Positions 40,089-48,312 of a DNA stretch of 48,312 bases are shown here, piece after piece. The notes beneath the pieces were generated by a model that was given only the letters and a program-made list of their open reading frames with translations, made no database searches and had not been told where the DNA came from. The DNA is from Heterostelium multicystogenum (Eukaryota > Evosea > Eumycetozoa > Acytosteliales > Acytosteliaceae): NCBI GenBank assembly GCA_003667245.1, contig RCNN01000594.1, forward strand, positions 1 through 48,312, given 5' to 3'. Positions within the stretch are counted from its first letter, which is position 1, and each line of letters starts with the position of its first letter. The position numbers were made by a program, and so were the translations under genes.

Positions 40089-40939
40089 TCAGCGCTGCAT
40101 GCCCCAGCGCTTCACGGTGACCCGCTCCAGGGTGTCGAACACCAGGTTCTCCACCAGCAGCCCGATCAGGATCACCACCGCCAGGCCGGCAAACACTTTG
40201 TCGGTGTACAGCTCGTTGCGGTTCTGGAAGATGTACCAACCCAAACCGCCTTTGCCGCTGGTAGCACCGAACACCAATTCGGCAGCGATCAGCGTGCGCC
40301 AGGCGAACGCCCAACCGATTTTTCAGCCCGGCGAGAATCGACGGCAGCGCAAGCCGGGATCAGGATGAACAACACGAAGCGCATACCCTTGAGGCCATAA
40401 TTTCGACCGGCCATGCGCAGGGTTTCGGAGACGCCGAGGAACCCTGAATAGGTGTTGAGCGCCAGCGCCCACAACACTGAATGCACCAGCACGAAGATCA
40501 GGCTGTTCTGCCCCAGGCCAAACCACAACAGCGCCAGCGGCAGCAGGGCAATCGCCGGCAACGGGTTGAACATCGAGGTCAGGGTGCTCAGCAGGTCACG
40601 CCCCAGTTGGGTCGACACCGCAAGCGTGGTCAGGGCAAACGCCAGCACAATGCCGATCAGGTAACCCTTGATCAGCACCACCAGCGAGATACTGACCTTG
40701 CTCAACAACTCGCCACTGGCCATGCCGTCGTAGAACGCGCTCAGTGTCTGCAGGAAGCTCGGCAGCAGCAGGTCATTGTTCTGATAACGGGCAGCCGCTT
40801 CCCAGAGGATCGCAAGCACGATCAGGATCAGGCTTTTACGCAGCCAGCCTTGTTGCCACAGGCGCTGGCGCCACGGCAACTCGCGCTCTACGCGAACACC
40901 GGGCAACGGTTCGAGAGTGATTTCATATTCCTGGCGCAT
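40089..40939 (-). CDS. ABC transporter permease, taurine/sulfonate type (TauC/SsuC-like), frameshifted
   Basis: About 283 codons. Membrane helices (SLILIVLAILWEAAARY, ISLVVLIKGYLIGIVLAFAL) and the EAA-type loop region of the BPD_transp_1 family (SETLRMAGRNYGLKGM). Two compensating disturbances near 40320-40355 hide the segment between FILIPA and the C-terminal part VFGATSGKGGLGWYIFQNRN. Works with the ATPase (13 bases upstream) and binding protein to import a sulfonate-like compound. Confidence 0.87.
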
Positions 40940-40951
40940 GGTGCAAACCCT

Positions 40952-41805
40952 TCAATAAGCGATGCGGATATCGGCGAAACCCAGTTCGGTTTCCGCCTCG
41001 GGCGCTTCATCAAACAACAGCCGATGAATGCGCCGCGCCGAAGCCTGGAACTCCACACCGCCGAGGCTGTGCAGGTCGTATTGATGGCTGTGGATTTCCG
41101 CCCGCACCCGCCCCGGGTGCGGCGACAGCAACAGGATGCGGTTGCCCACCACCAGCGCTTCCTCGATGGAGTGGGTGACGAACAGCAGGGTGAAACGCAC
41201 CTCTTCCCAGAGCAGCAATAGTTCTTCCTGCATCTTGCGCCGGGTCAGGGCGTCGAGGGCGGCGAAGGGTTCATCCATCAGCAGGATTTTCGGCTGCATG
41301 GCCAACGCCCGGGCGATTGCCACGCGGGCTTTCATGCCGCCGGACAGGGTGTGCGGGTAGGCATCGGCAAAGGCCGTAAGGCCGACTTTTTCCAGGTAGT
41401 ACAGCGCCCGCTCTTCGGCCTCGCGACGCTTGAGGGTTTTTGGACGCCAGCAGCGGGAACATGACGTTCTGCTTGACGGTTTTCCACGGCGGCAGTTGGT
41501 CGAAACTCCTGGAACACCACGATACGGTCCGGCCCTGGCTGCTCGACTTTTTGCCCGAGCAGACGGATCTCGCCCTCACACGGCTTGATAAAGCCGGCGA
41601 TGGATTTCAACAGTGTGGATTTGCCGCAGCCCGAAGGCCCCAGCAATACAAAGCGGTCTGCCGGATCGATCGCGAAGCTGACCTGGTGAGTGGCCCGCAC
41701 CACCCGTTCGGGCGTGCGGTATTCAAGGCTGACTTTATCCACCGAAAGCAGTGCTTCGGTGGTGGTCGGGTTGCTGGCCGTGTGGCCTTGCAAGGGCGCG
41801 TTCAT
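40952..41805 (-). CDS. ABC transporter ATPase, taurine/sulfonate type (TauB/SsuB-like), frameshifted
   Basis: About 284 codons. Walker A LLGPSGCGKSTLLKS, signature region just before KARVAIARALAMQPK, Walker B ILLMDEPFAALDALT, switch histidine VTHSIEEALV. The piece between (41340-41520) is displaced by two breaks. Cytoplasmic motor of the importer. Starts one base after the binding-protein stop. Confidence 0.9.
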
Positions 41806-41806
41806 G

Positions 41807-42837
41807 TCAGCTCCCTTGCAGCGGCTTGGCGTCCTGGAAGAAGTAATCCTTCCACGATTCGGGTTTGTTTTTGATCGCGCCGACGCGGTAGAGGAATTCC
41901 GCCAGCGGGTAGGTGTTTTTCGGTGTGACGCTGAATTCGAACTGCGGGTTTTCGATGATTTTCAGCAGCTCGGCGCGGTCGATCTTGGCCTTGGTCACGC
42001 GGATGTAGGTATCGGCTGCGGCGCCTTTGTCGTTCTGGGCGAACTGCGCCGCTTCGGTCAGTGCCTCGACGAACGCCTTGTAGGTTTTCGGGTTGTCGTT
42101 GCGGAATTTCTCGGTGGCGAACAGCACGGTCGGCGAGTTAGGCCCGAGGATGTCATAGGAGTTGAGCACCACATGCACGTTCGGGTTGGTCAGGGCCTGC
42201 TCCTGGAACGGCGGGTTGGAGAAGTGCCCGGTCAGCTCGGTGCCACCGGCAATCAGCGCAGCCGTGGCATCCGGGTGCGGGACGGCGACGGTGTACTTGT
42301 CGAGGCGATTGAATTCCTTGTCGCCCCATTGCTTGGCGGCAGCGTATTGCAGGAAACGCGACTGCACGGAAACGCCCACTGCCGGTACGGCAATGCGGTC
42401 TTTTTCAGTGAAGTCGGCAATGGTCTTGACCTTGGGATTGTTGCTCACCAGGTAGTAGGGGAAGTTGCCCAGGGAGGCGACGGCTTTCACGTTCTGCTTG
42501 CCGTGGGTGCGGTCCCAGATAGTCAGCAGCGGGCCAACGCCGGCCCCGGCGATGTCGATGGAACCGGAGAGCAGCGCATCATTGACGGCTGCGCCGCCGG
42601 ACAATTGTGTCCAGTCGACCTTGATGTCGATGCCTTCCTGCTTGCCGTATTTTTCGATCAGGTTCTGGTCGCGCACCACGTTGAGCAACAGGTAGACGAT
42701 GCCAAACTGCTCGGCGATGCGAATTTCGCCTTCGGCCTGGGCGGCGGCAGGCGCCACAAGACTGCCGGCAGCAGGCTGACGCCCAGGCCAACCGTCGCGG
42801 CCAGGCGCGCAAATGGGGTTTTCTTGGACATGGTCAT
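41807..42837 (-). CDS. Periplasmic sulfonate/taurine-type binding protein, one frameshift
   Basis: About 343 codons from ATG 42837 or 42831. Signal peptide (FARLAATVGLGVSLLPAVL). Body of the NMT1/THI5-like SBP family: RIAEQFGIVYLLLNVVRDQ, LSGSIDIAGAGVGPLLTIWD, FSNPPFQEQALTNPNVHVVL. One break near 42755 in the signal peptide region. Delivers ligand to the TauBC-like importer; the ligand could be taurine, another sulfonate or a sulfate ester. Confidence 0.88.
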
Positions 42838-42845
42838 GCTCCGGG

Positions 42846-43738
42846 TCAGAAAGGCGCGTCGCCCTGGATGGTGGTGCGGTACAGCTTGCGCCGCAGGTGG
42901 CTGGGGCAGCCGGCCGCCAGGTGGATCAGCGAGCGGTTGTCCCAGAACACCATGTCGTGGGGCTGCCACTGATGGCGGTAGATGTTTTCCGGCAGCACGC
43001 TGTGGGCGTACAGCTGGGCCAGCAGGTCGCGGCTTTCGTCTTCCGGCAGGCCGACGATACGGGTGGTGAAGCCCTCGCTGACGAACAGCGCCTTGCGGCC
43101 GTTTTCCGGGTGGGTGCGCACAATCGGGTGTACCACTTCCGCCACTTGAGCGAGTTGCTCGGGCGTGAGGGTCGGGCGCCAATTGCCTTCGAATTTGGTT
43201 TCGCTGTAGCGTGCGGTGTAGGAGTGCGCGGCGCTGCGGCCTTCAACGGCCTTGCGCAGGGACTCGGGCAGGTTGTCCCAGGCTTTATGCATGTCGGCGA
43301 ACAACGTGTCGCCACCCTCGGACGGCAGCTCCTGGGCATGGAGCATCGAGCCCAGGCTCGGCAGCTCCTTATAGGAGAGGTCCGAGTGCCAGAACTTGCC
43401 GGCGTCTCCCAGGCCGATGGATTGGCCGTTTTCGATGATGTTGGAGACGATCAGGATTTCCGGGTGGTTGGCCAGCAGGAATTGTTTGAGCACATGGATT
43501 TGCAGCACGCCGAAACGGCGGCTGAAGGCGATCTGTTGCTCGGGGGTGATACGTTGGTCGCGGAAGACCACGACGTGGTGGTCCAGGTGCGCGCGGTGAA
43601 TGCGTGCGAAGTCCTGGTCGCTGACCGGGCGGGCCAGGTCCAGGCCTATGATTTCGGCGCCGACGCTGCCGGAAATGGACGGATCTCGAAGGTTTGTGTG
43701 GTGTCGGTCGCTGTTGGAACAGTAGAGGTGGCAGACAT
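42846..43738 (-). CDS. TauD/TfdA-family Fe(II)/2-oxoglutarate dioxygenase, one frameshift
   Basis: About 297 codons from ATG 43738. Iron triad: H and D in KFWHSDLSYKE and the distal H in DNRSLIHLA; the 2-oxoglutarate arginine is in HLRRKLYRTTIQG. Such enzymes release sulfite from taurine, or act on alkyl sulfates or phenoxy acids; the transporter context favours an organosulfur substrate. The break lies near 43678 in the first strand. First gene of the D-A-B-C order operon, divergent from the GntR gene, which probably controls it. Confidence 0.88.
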
Positions 43739-44036
43739 GAGTTCACTCCCGTGCAGTCAGGAGAGTGACTTTATAGTCATAAGAACCGCATTTTAAATAC
43801 CGTTAGTGAATATCGATATGCAGCAATACCGCTGTTGGCCCGACTCCCGGGAATAAAATGTGCACGACGGACCTTTAGCCTGTAAGACCTGACAAATGGG
43901 AGCTGTGGGCCCGAAGAACACGCTGTTGAGTCGCTTACAAGCCGAAACCTTGCCCGTTTGACAAGCTTGTGGACAATCTCTAGTGTGCATTGGATCCAAT
44001 TAGCCACCTCACCTTGAAAAGGAGGATAGCGTAGTC
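43739..44036. promoter_or_regulatory. Divergent promoter region with palindrome ATTGGATCCAAT
   Basis: 298 bases between the dioxygenase and the GntR gene. A perfect 12-base palindrome ATTGGATCCAAT lies at 43989-44000, 37 bases before the GntR start, a candidate GntR operator. The ribosome site AAGGAGGA at 44019-44026 is near-ideal. No other strong signal seen. Confidence 0.5.
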
Positions 44037-44746
44037 GTGACGCAGAAGCCGAACCCTTTGAGCAGCATCCAGATCAGCGGGCCTATCCCCGCCCATCTCG
44101 CCCGCTCCGTGATTGAAGAAACATTGCGCAACGCCATCCTGGATGGCCGCTTGCCCTGTGGCACCGCCATGCGTCAACAGGAGCTGGCCAGCTTGTTCGG
44201 GGTCAGCCGGATGCCGGTGCGCGAGGCATTGCGTCAACTGGAAGCCCAATCGCTGCTGCATGTGGTCACCCACAAAGGCGCGGTGGTGGCGCCACTGATC
44301 GAGGACCACTCGGCGGAAACCTACGCCCTGCGCATACTCCTCGAATCCGAAGCGCTGCGCTTGTCGATTCCCCTGCTCACGCCCGATGACATCGCCCAGG
44401 CTGGCGCCTTTATCGACGCGCTGGAACGGGAAAGCGACTACACCGAAATCGGCCGCCTCAACCGCCTGTTCCACATGGCGCTGTATGGCAAGGCGGGCAA
44501 TCAGCGGTTGCTCAAGCTGGTTGAACACGGTTTGAACGAAGAGGAACGTTTCCTGCGCTTCAACCTCGAGGCCATGGGCCTGGGCAAGACGTCCCAGGAA
44601 GATCACCGCGAACTGCTCGACCTCGTGGCGCAAAAGAGGTCGACGAAAGCATCCTGACCCTGCGTAACCACCTTACCCGCGGCATGGAGGTGATTACGGG
44701 TTACCTCAAAACTCTTGAAGAGACTGAACAGAACGCTGCGCTGTAA
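44037..44746 (+). CDS. GntR-family regulator with FCD domain, one frameshift
   Basis: About 236 codons from GTG 44037, with AAGGAGGA upstream. The N-terminal winged helix is clear (IEETLRNAILDGRLPCGTAM, SLFGVSRMPVREALRQLEA), followed by an all-helical FCD ligand domain (RLNRLFHMALYGKAGNQRLL). The break is in a short A run near 44633; the other frame continues to TAA 44746. Divergent from the dioxygenase/ABC operon and likely its regulator. Confidence 0.9.
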
Positions 44747-45199
44747 ATTCCGCGTGGAACTGAAACGCCTCCCTCGACCACAAAGCGCTGCAAAGTGACG
44801 CTGGCCGACGGAGGCCAGTGCACCACCATTACTCCCGTTAAACCATTAAGCCCAAAGAAAACTTCACACACTCCGCAGAGCGATCCAACTACCGCAATAT
44901 TCCAACTCGAAAAACTTATAAAACTAAAAACACCTGAATACTTAATCAGATTATTACCAACACTCCAATTCTCCCAATCGACAGCGTGAATCCATGCTCG
45001 GTGCGTCACTGCGCGTGGCGTTCCTTTAAATAAAGCCTTGGTATTTTGTCACAGCATGCTGCTTGCCAGTAACAGTGTCAGCCTCGTACAGGGCTGCCTG
45101 TTATCAAGGCACCCGCGCATCCGTGAAAAACCAATGTTTATTTTTCGCTAAAGCACAACACTTTTATCAGGGAAGAGACAACGACTTATAGGCATCAAC
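44747..45199. other. Intergenic region upstream of mgoB, AT-rich
   Basis: 453 bases with no supportable gene. A short hairpin CTGGCC/GGCCAG (44801-44818) lies just after the GntR gene but lacks a T run. The middle part (about 44860-45260) is clearly more AT-rich than the flanks and probably carries the mgo promoter; no confident -35/-10 pair was found. Confidence 0.5.
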
Positions 45200-45960
45200 A
45201 TGTTCCAGCACTCACACCTGCTTAAACAAAAAAGCAGAAGTTACATATCCATCCAATATTCAAACAAATAAATACTCTTCCAAAGTTGCAGTACTTTATG
45301 GAAAACCACGTATTCGCCGTGTGGGACTTCATGACACTCACCAAACGCCTGCAACATGACCTCACGGTATGCGCCTGCCTTGGTTACCGCCAACGGACCC
45401 GCAAGCGGCTCGCCTGATCAATGAGATTGTATTGGGCGAAGAGTCGGACGCGTATCCCGGCCATGGGCACGGCAGCCACTTCGAGTTGTACCTGGAAGCC
45501 ATGCGTGAAGTCGGCGCGAGCACGGCGAACATCGAGCGGTTCGTCAGCCTGCAGCGTGACGGCAACGATGCAGAAACGGCCCTGCAAAAAATCGATATCC
45601 ACCCGTCCGTGCCCGGTTCGTCAGAAGTACCCTGCAGGTTGCCCTGGACGCCCCGACGCACCGCGTGGCGGCTGCCTTTCTCCACGGGCGCGAGAGCGTC
45701 ATCCCGGCGATGTTCAAGCGCATCCTGGAGGAGTGCGAGGTGCTCCATCGCCAGGCGCCCACCTTCTGCTACTACCTCAAGCGCCACATGGAGATCGACG
45801 CCCAGGAGCATGGCCCGGCGGCAACGCAATTGCTGCAACGCCTTACCCTCGGCGACCCAAGCCGCGAGCAGCAAGCCGACAGTTGCGCCTCGGCGCCGTG
45901 GAAAGCCGCCTGGCCTTATGGGATGGGTTGCATAGGTGCCTGCCGGAGATGAGCGCATGA
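45200..45960 (+). CDS. mgoB: MgoB/PvfA-like DUF3050 protein (haem-oxygenase-like fold), frameshifted
   Basis: About 253 codons. DUF3050 signature: [20 protein letters not shown], then [33 protein letters not shown] and [17 protein letters not shown]. The start was placed at ATG 45200, because the conserved N-terminus ([19 protein letters not shown]) lies upstream of the first in-frame ATG and connects to 45200 across an A6 run (45228-45233). Further breaks near 45370 and 45625. DUF3050 proteins are haem-oxygenase-like, possibly diiron oxygenases; with MgoC and the NRPS MgoA they make the diazeniumdiolate signal (leudiazen/valdiazen type). Its stop overlaps the mgoC start. Confidence 0.85.
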
Positions 45961-46904
45961 ACCCTGCCGACTACCGCTCATTTGCCGACGACTGGGAGCG
46001 CCGCGCGACCATCCGCACACGCCCGCGGCGGCGGCTGGAAAACGATCAGAAACTGATCTATCCCCTGAGCCGACAGCCTCTGGTGCTGAGCGCGACCTTT
46101 ATCGACCGATGCCCGCAGTGCCGTGATTTTGTCTTGCTGCAGACGTTCTACAAGTTCATCAACGACGTGGTGATCTTTGAAACCGAGATCGTCGACAAGA
46201 CCGCCCGCAGCATCGCCAAGAATCGCTTTTCGGTGCCCTTCCCGCTTGCCTGTCGCTACGACGCCATGACCGTGGTGGTGGACGAGGATTACCACGCCCT
46301 CGTCGCCCTCGATTTCATGCAACAGACCATCGAGATGACCGGGATCCCACCCTTGAACTACCCGCGCAAATCGAGCTGAGCCGCGCCTTGCCAGCCGCAC
46401 TGGCGCTGGCGCCCGAACACCTGCGCGATGCCGTGGAACTGATTGCCGTGGCCATCGCCGAGAACACCGTGACCCATGACGTGGCAGCGTTTTCCAAGGA
46501 CGACAGTGTCAAGCAATCCATCCGTGGGTTGATGGCCGACCACCTGTTTGACGAGGGCCGCCACGCGCTTTTCTGGACGCGCCTGGTGCGTATTTATTGG
46601 CAGTCTGCAGACGCCGCGGGACCGCGACTGTATCGCCCGGATCCTGCCGGTTTTTCTCCAGCATTACCTGACCCACGACCTGCAGAAAAACTTCGACCTG
46701 CACTTGATCGAGCACCTGGATGTCAGTGACGGCACGCGCTCTGCGCTGCGCACTGAAGTGCAGGCGATGGGCTTTCCCATTACCCGCCAGCACCCGTTGA
46801 TCGGCAATATCATGGGCTTCCTGAACCACAGCGGCCTGCTGCAAACGCCGAGTGTGGTTGGGGCGCTGGATGCCTTTCTTGCGGCGCCAGGAGGGCACCC
46901 ATGA
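45957..46904 (+). CDS. mgoC: MgoC/PvfB-like diiron N-oxygenase (AurF family), frameshifted
   Basis: About 316 codons from ATG 45957. Ligands expected for AurF-type N-oxygenases are visible in order: E in VIFETEIVDKTA, the E-x-x-H of VDEDYHALVAL, E in AVAIAENTVTHDV, and H-x3-E-x2-H in DHLFDEGRHALFW. It oxidises an amine nitrogen, feeding formation of the N-N bond of the signal. Breaks near 46365 and 46600. Overlaps mgoB and mgoA by four bases each. Confidence 0.88.
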
Positions 46905-48312
46905 GGCACCTGAAGATTGGGCTGGCGGGCTTCAGCGCGGCGCTGAATGAACTGGGTGAGACATTGGCGCAATACGGTCATGGGGTGGTGCGAGCACAGG
47001 ATGTCACCCACCTAGTAGACCTGCTGATTGATGACGGTAGCGAGGAGGTTCCGCCCGGCGTGACGTGCACAGCCTTGATGAGCCTGCGCGTGGGTATGGG
47101 AGCGTTGATCGGCTGTGGATTGCCGGCCCTGCAGCTCAGGTGTTACGCCCACTCACGGCGACTCCTGACAACCCTGGAGGTGGTCGGAGAAGCCTGTGGC
47201 AATGGTCAACGGCTGCGTCAACACACAGTAAGCCGCCTGGTGGAGTGGGTAGCCCAACAGGTGAGTGGGTTCTCCCGGGACCCGGGCTATTTCTCGCAGG
47301 CGGCCGTCGCCTCTGATGATCCGGAACACGGCCTGCAAGCGCTTGCATCCCTGGCGTACCTGCATCGTTTTAAACCTGACGGCCGATTTGGTTCTGCAGC
47401 AGCAAGCCCAGGTACCCCTGATCGAACGATTGGAAAACAGTCTGCAAACCTTCGCCGACCGGCCAGCGTTGAACATTGCCGGCAGCGGGCTGACTTACCG
47501 ACAGTTGCATCGCCAGAGCCTGGCTATCCAGCACCGTCTGCGACCTCTGCTTGGGCCCCACGACACACCGCCGGTAATCGGCGTCTGCCTGGACAAATCC
47601 CTGGAGCTGTACGCCAGCATTCTCGCGGTACTCGCCTGCGGTGCGGTGTACCTGCCCCTGGAGCCGGGCCACCCGCTGCAACGCCAGCAAGCGATGCTGG
47701 AAAACGCCGGCGTCTCGGTGCTGCTGGATGATGGCAAGCATCCACTGCGGGACGGGTTTTGTGCATTGGATGTGAGTGCGTCGACACTCCCGACACCTCG
47801 CTGCCAATGCGCCAGCGCCCCGCCATGGACGACCCTTGCATGGTGCTCCACACCTCGGGCACTACCGGCCAACCCAAGGGCGTGCTGCTCAGCCAGCACA
47901 ACGTGGCCCATTTCAGCGCCTGGTTCGGGGGTCATGTGCAGCTGAGCGAACACAGCCGGGCCTTGCAGTTTTCGCCCTTGAGTTTTGACTCGTCCCTGAT
48001 CGATATCTTCCCGAGCCTGATCGCGGGCGCCGAGCTGATCGTGCCCAGTGAGGACCAGCGACGCGACCCGCAGCAACTGGTGGAGTTGATCCGACAACAG
48101 CGCGTCACCCACGCCTTCCTGCCGCCGGCGCTGCTGAGCATCCTGCCGCTGGATCAACCCCTGGGCCTGGCGCACCTGATGACCGGAGGCGATGTGTGCG
48201 AGCCCTATGTCATCGAGCAGTTGGCAGGCCAGTGCCGCCTGCACAATTTCTACGGGCCCACCGAAGCCACCGTGCTGGTGACCAGCCACACGTTGCAGCC
48301 GGGCGACAGCAA
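46901..48312 (+). CDS. mgoA: MgoA/PvfC-like non-ribosomal peptide synthetase, N-terminal part, frameshifted and cut by the window edge
   Basis: Starts at ATG 46901 behind GGAGGG and overlaps mgoC. About 150 residues of a domain I cannot name (MRHLKIGLAGFSAALNELGE) precede a clear adenylation domain: LTYRQLHRQSLA, LAVLACGAVYLPLEPGHPLQ, the P-loop-like HTSGTTGQPKGVLLSQ (near 47850) and NFYGPTEATVLV near 48250. No condensation domain is seen in front. In P. syringae and P. entomophila the enzyme activates a branched amino acid (leucine/valine). Breaks near 47050-47190, 47370 and 47800; the carrier and terminal domains and mgoD lie beyond the window. Confidence 0.87.

Noticed and set aside
44701..45009. 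Short open frames on both strands between GntR and mgoB
   Set aside because: No ribosome site, no recognisable protein features, overlap with the true end of the GntR gene.
4302..48312. Mass pseudogenisation of the region
   Set aside because: Breaks hit conserved genes with otherwise preserved sequence and often fall in homopolymers; one pair compensates exactly. Sequencing indels explain this better.
1..48312. tRNA, rRNA or CRISPR
   Set aside because: No cloverleaf-like tRNA, no rRNA segment and no regularly spaced direct repeats were seen; the repeats present are palindromic REP-like or type I/II elements.
45200..48312. Siderophore or mangotoxin biosynthesis cluster
   Set aside because: The DUF3050 - AurF - NRPS order is that of mgo/pvf, a signal pathway; no mbo genes or siderophore tailoring genes are present in the window.

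Overview
The window looks like chromosomal DNA of a Pseudomonas of the P. fluorescens group. It has high-GC coding sequence, three kinds of paired REP sequences (REPINs), a pgaABCD exopolysaccharide operon, an NodT/HlyD/FUSC efflux operon and an mgo/pvf-type operon. Species is an inference from gene content only.

Layout, left to right. (1) 1-14484, all minus strand: a contact-dependent inhibition (CDI) locus. cdiB (12753-14484) and cdiA (4302-12721, ending in a YwqJ-type deaminase toxin domain) are followed by their immunity gene (3706-4305). Downstream lies a row of displaced toxin/immunity modules: an unassigned toxin tail with a small immunity gene, an orphan barstar-like gene, a NucA/NucB-type nuclease tail with a SUKH immunity gene, and a pretoxin + LHH nuclease module that runs off the left edge. 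Palindromic AT-rich elements built on one repeat core sit at the module joints. (2) 14808-22783, minus: pgaABCD (poly-N-acetylglucosamine export, deacetylation and synthesis) and a DUF945 protein. (3) 22920-28834, minus: a two-TM protein ending inside a REPIN, then marR-FUSC-DUF1656-hlyD-OMF efflux. (4) 29068-29636, plus: a RelB/ParD-type antitoxin and ParE-type toxin. (5) 29641-34614: DUF2789, an ArnT-like membrane glycosyltransferase, and divergently an exported repeat-rich protein with a DUF3142 protein. (6) 34688-39891, minus: lysR and an EmrAB-OMF type efflux system. (7) 40089-44746: a TauD-family dioxygenase with a taurine/sulfonate-type ABC transporter, divergent from a GntR/FCD regulator. 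(8) 45200-48312, plus: mgoB-mgoC-mgoA (pvfABC), making a diazeniumdiolate-type signal; the NRPS gene is cut by the window edge.

Most genes longer than about 700 bp are interrupted by one or more one-base frameshifts, several in homopolymers. Both frames around each break encode good family sequence, and this affects conserved and accessory genes alike. The simplest reading is indel error in the assembly rather than mass gene decay. Coordinates of interrupted genes are therefore given from the true start to the true stop across the breaks.

Functionally the window is a surface and competition neighbourhood: a biofilm polysaccharide operon lies directly upstream of a contact-dependent toxin system, followed by two tripartite pumps, a sulfonate-type uptake module and a signal-molecule operon.
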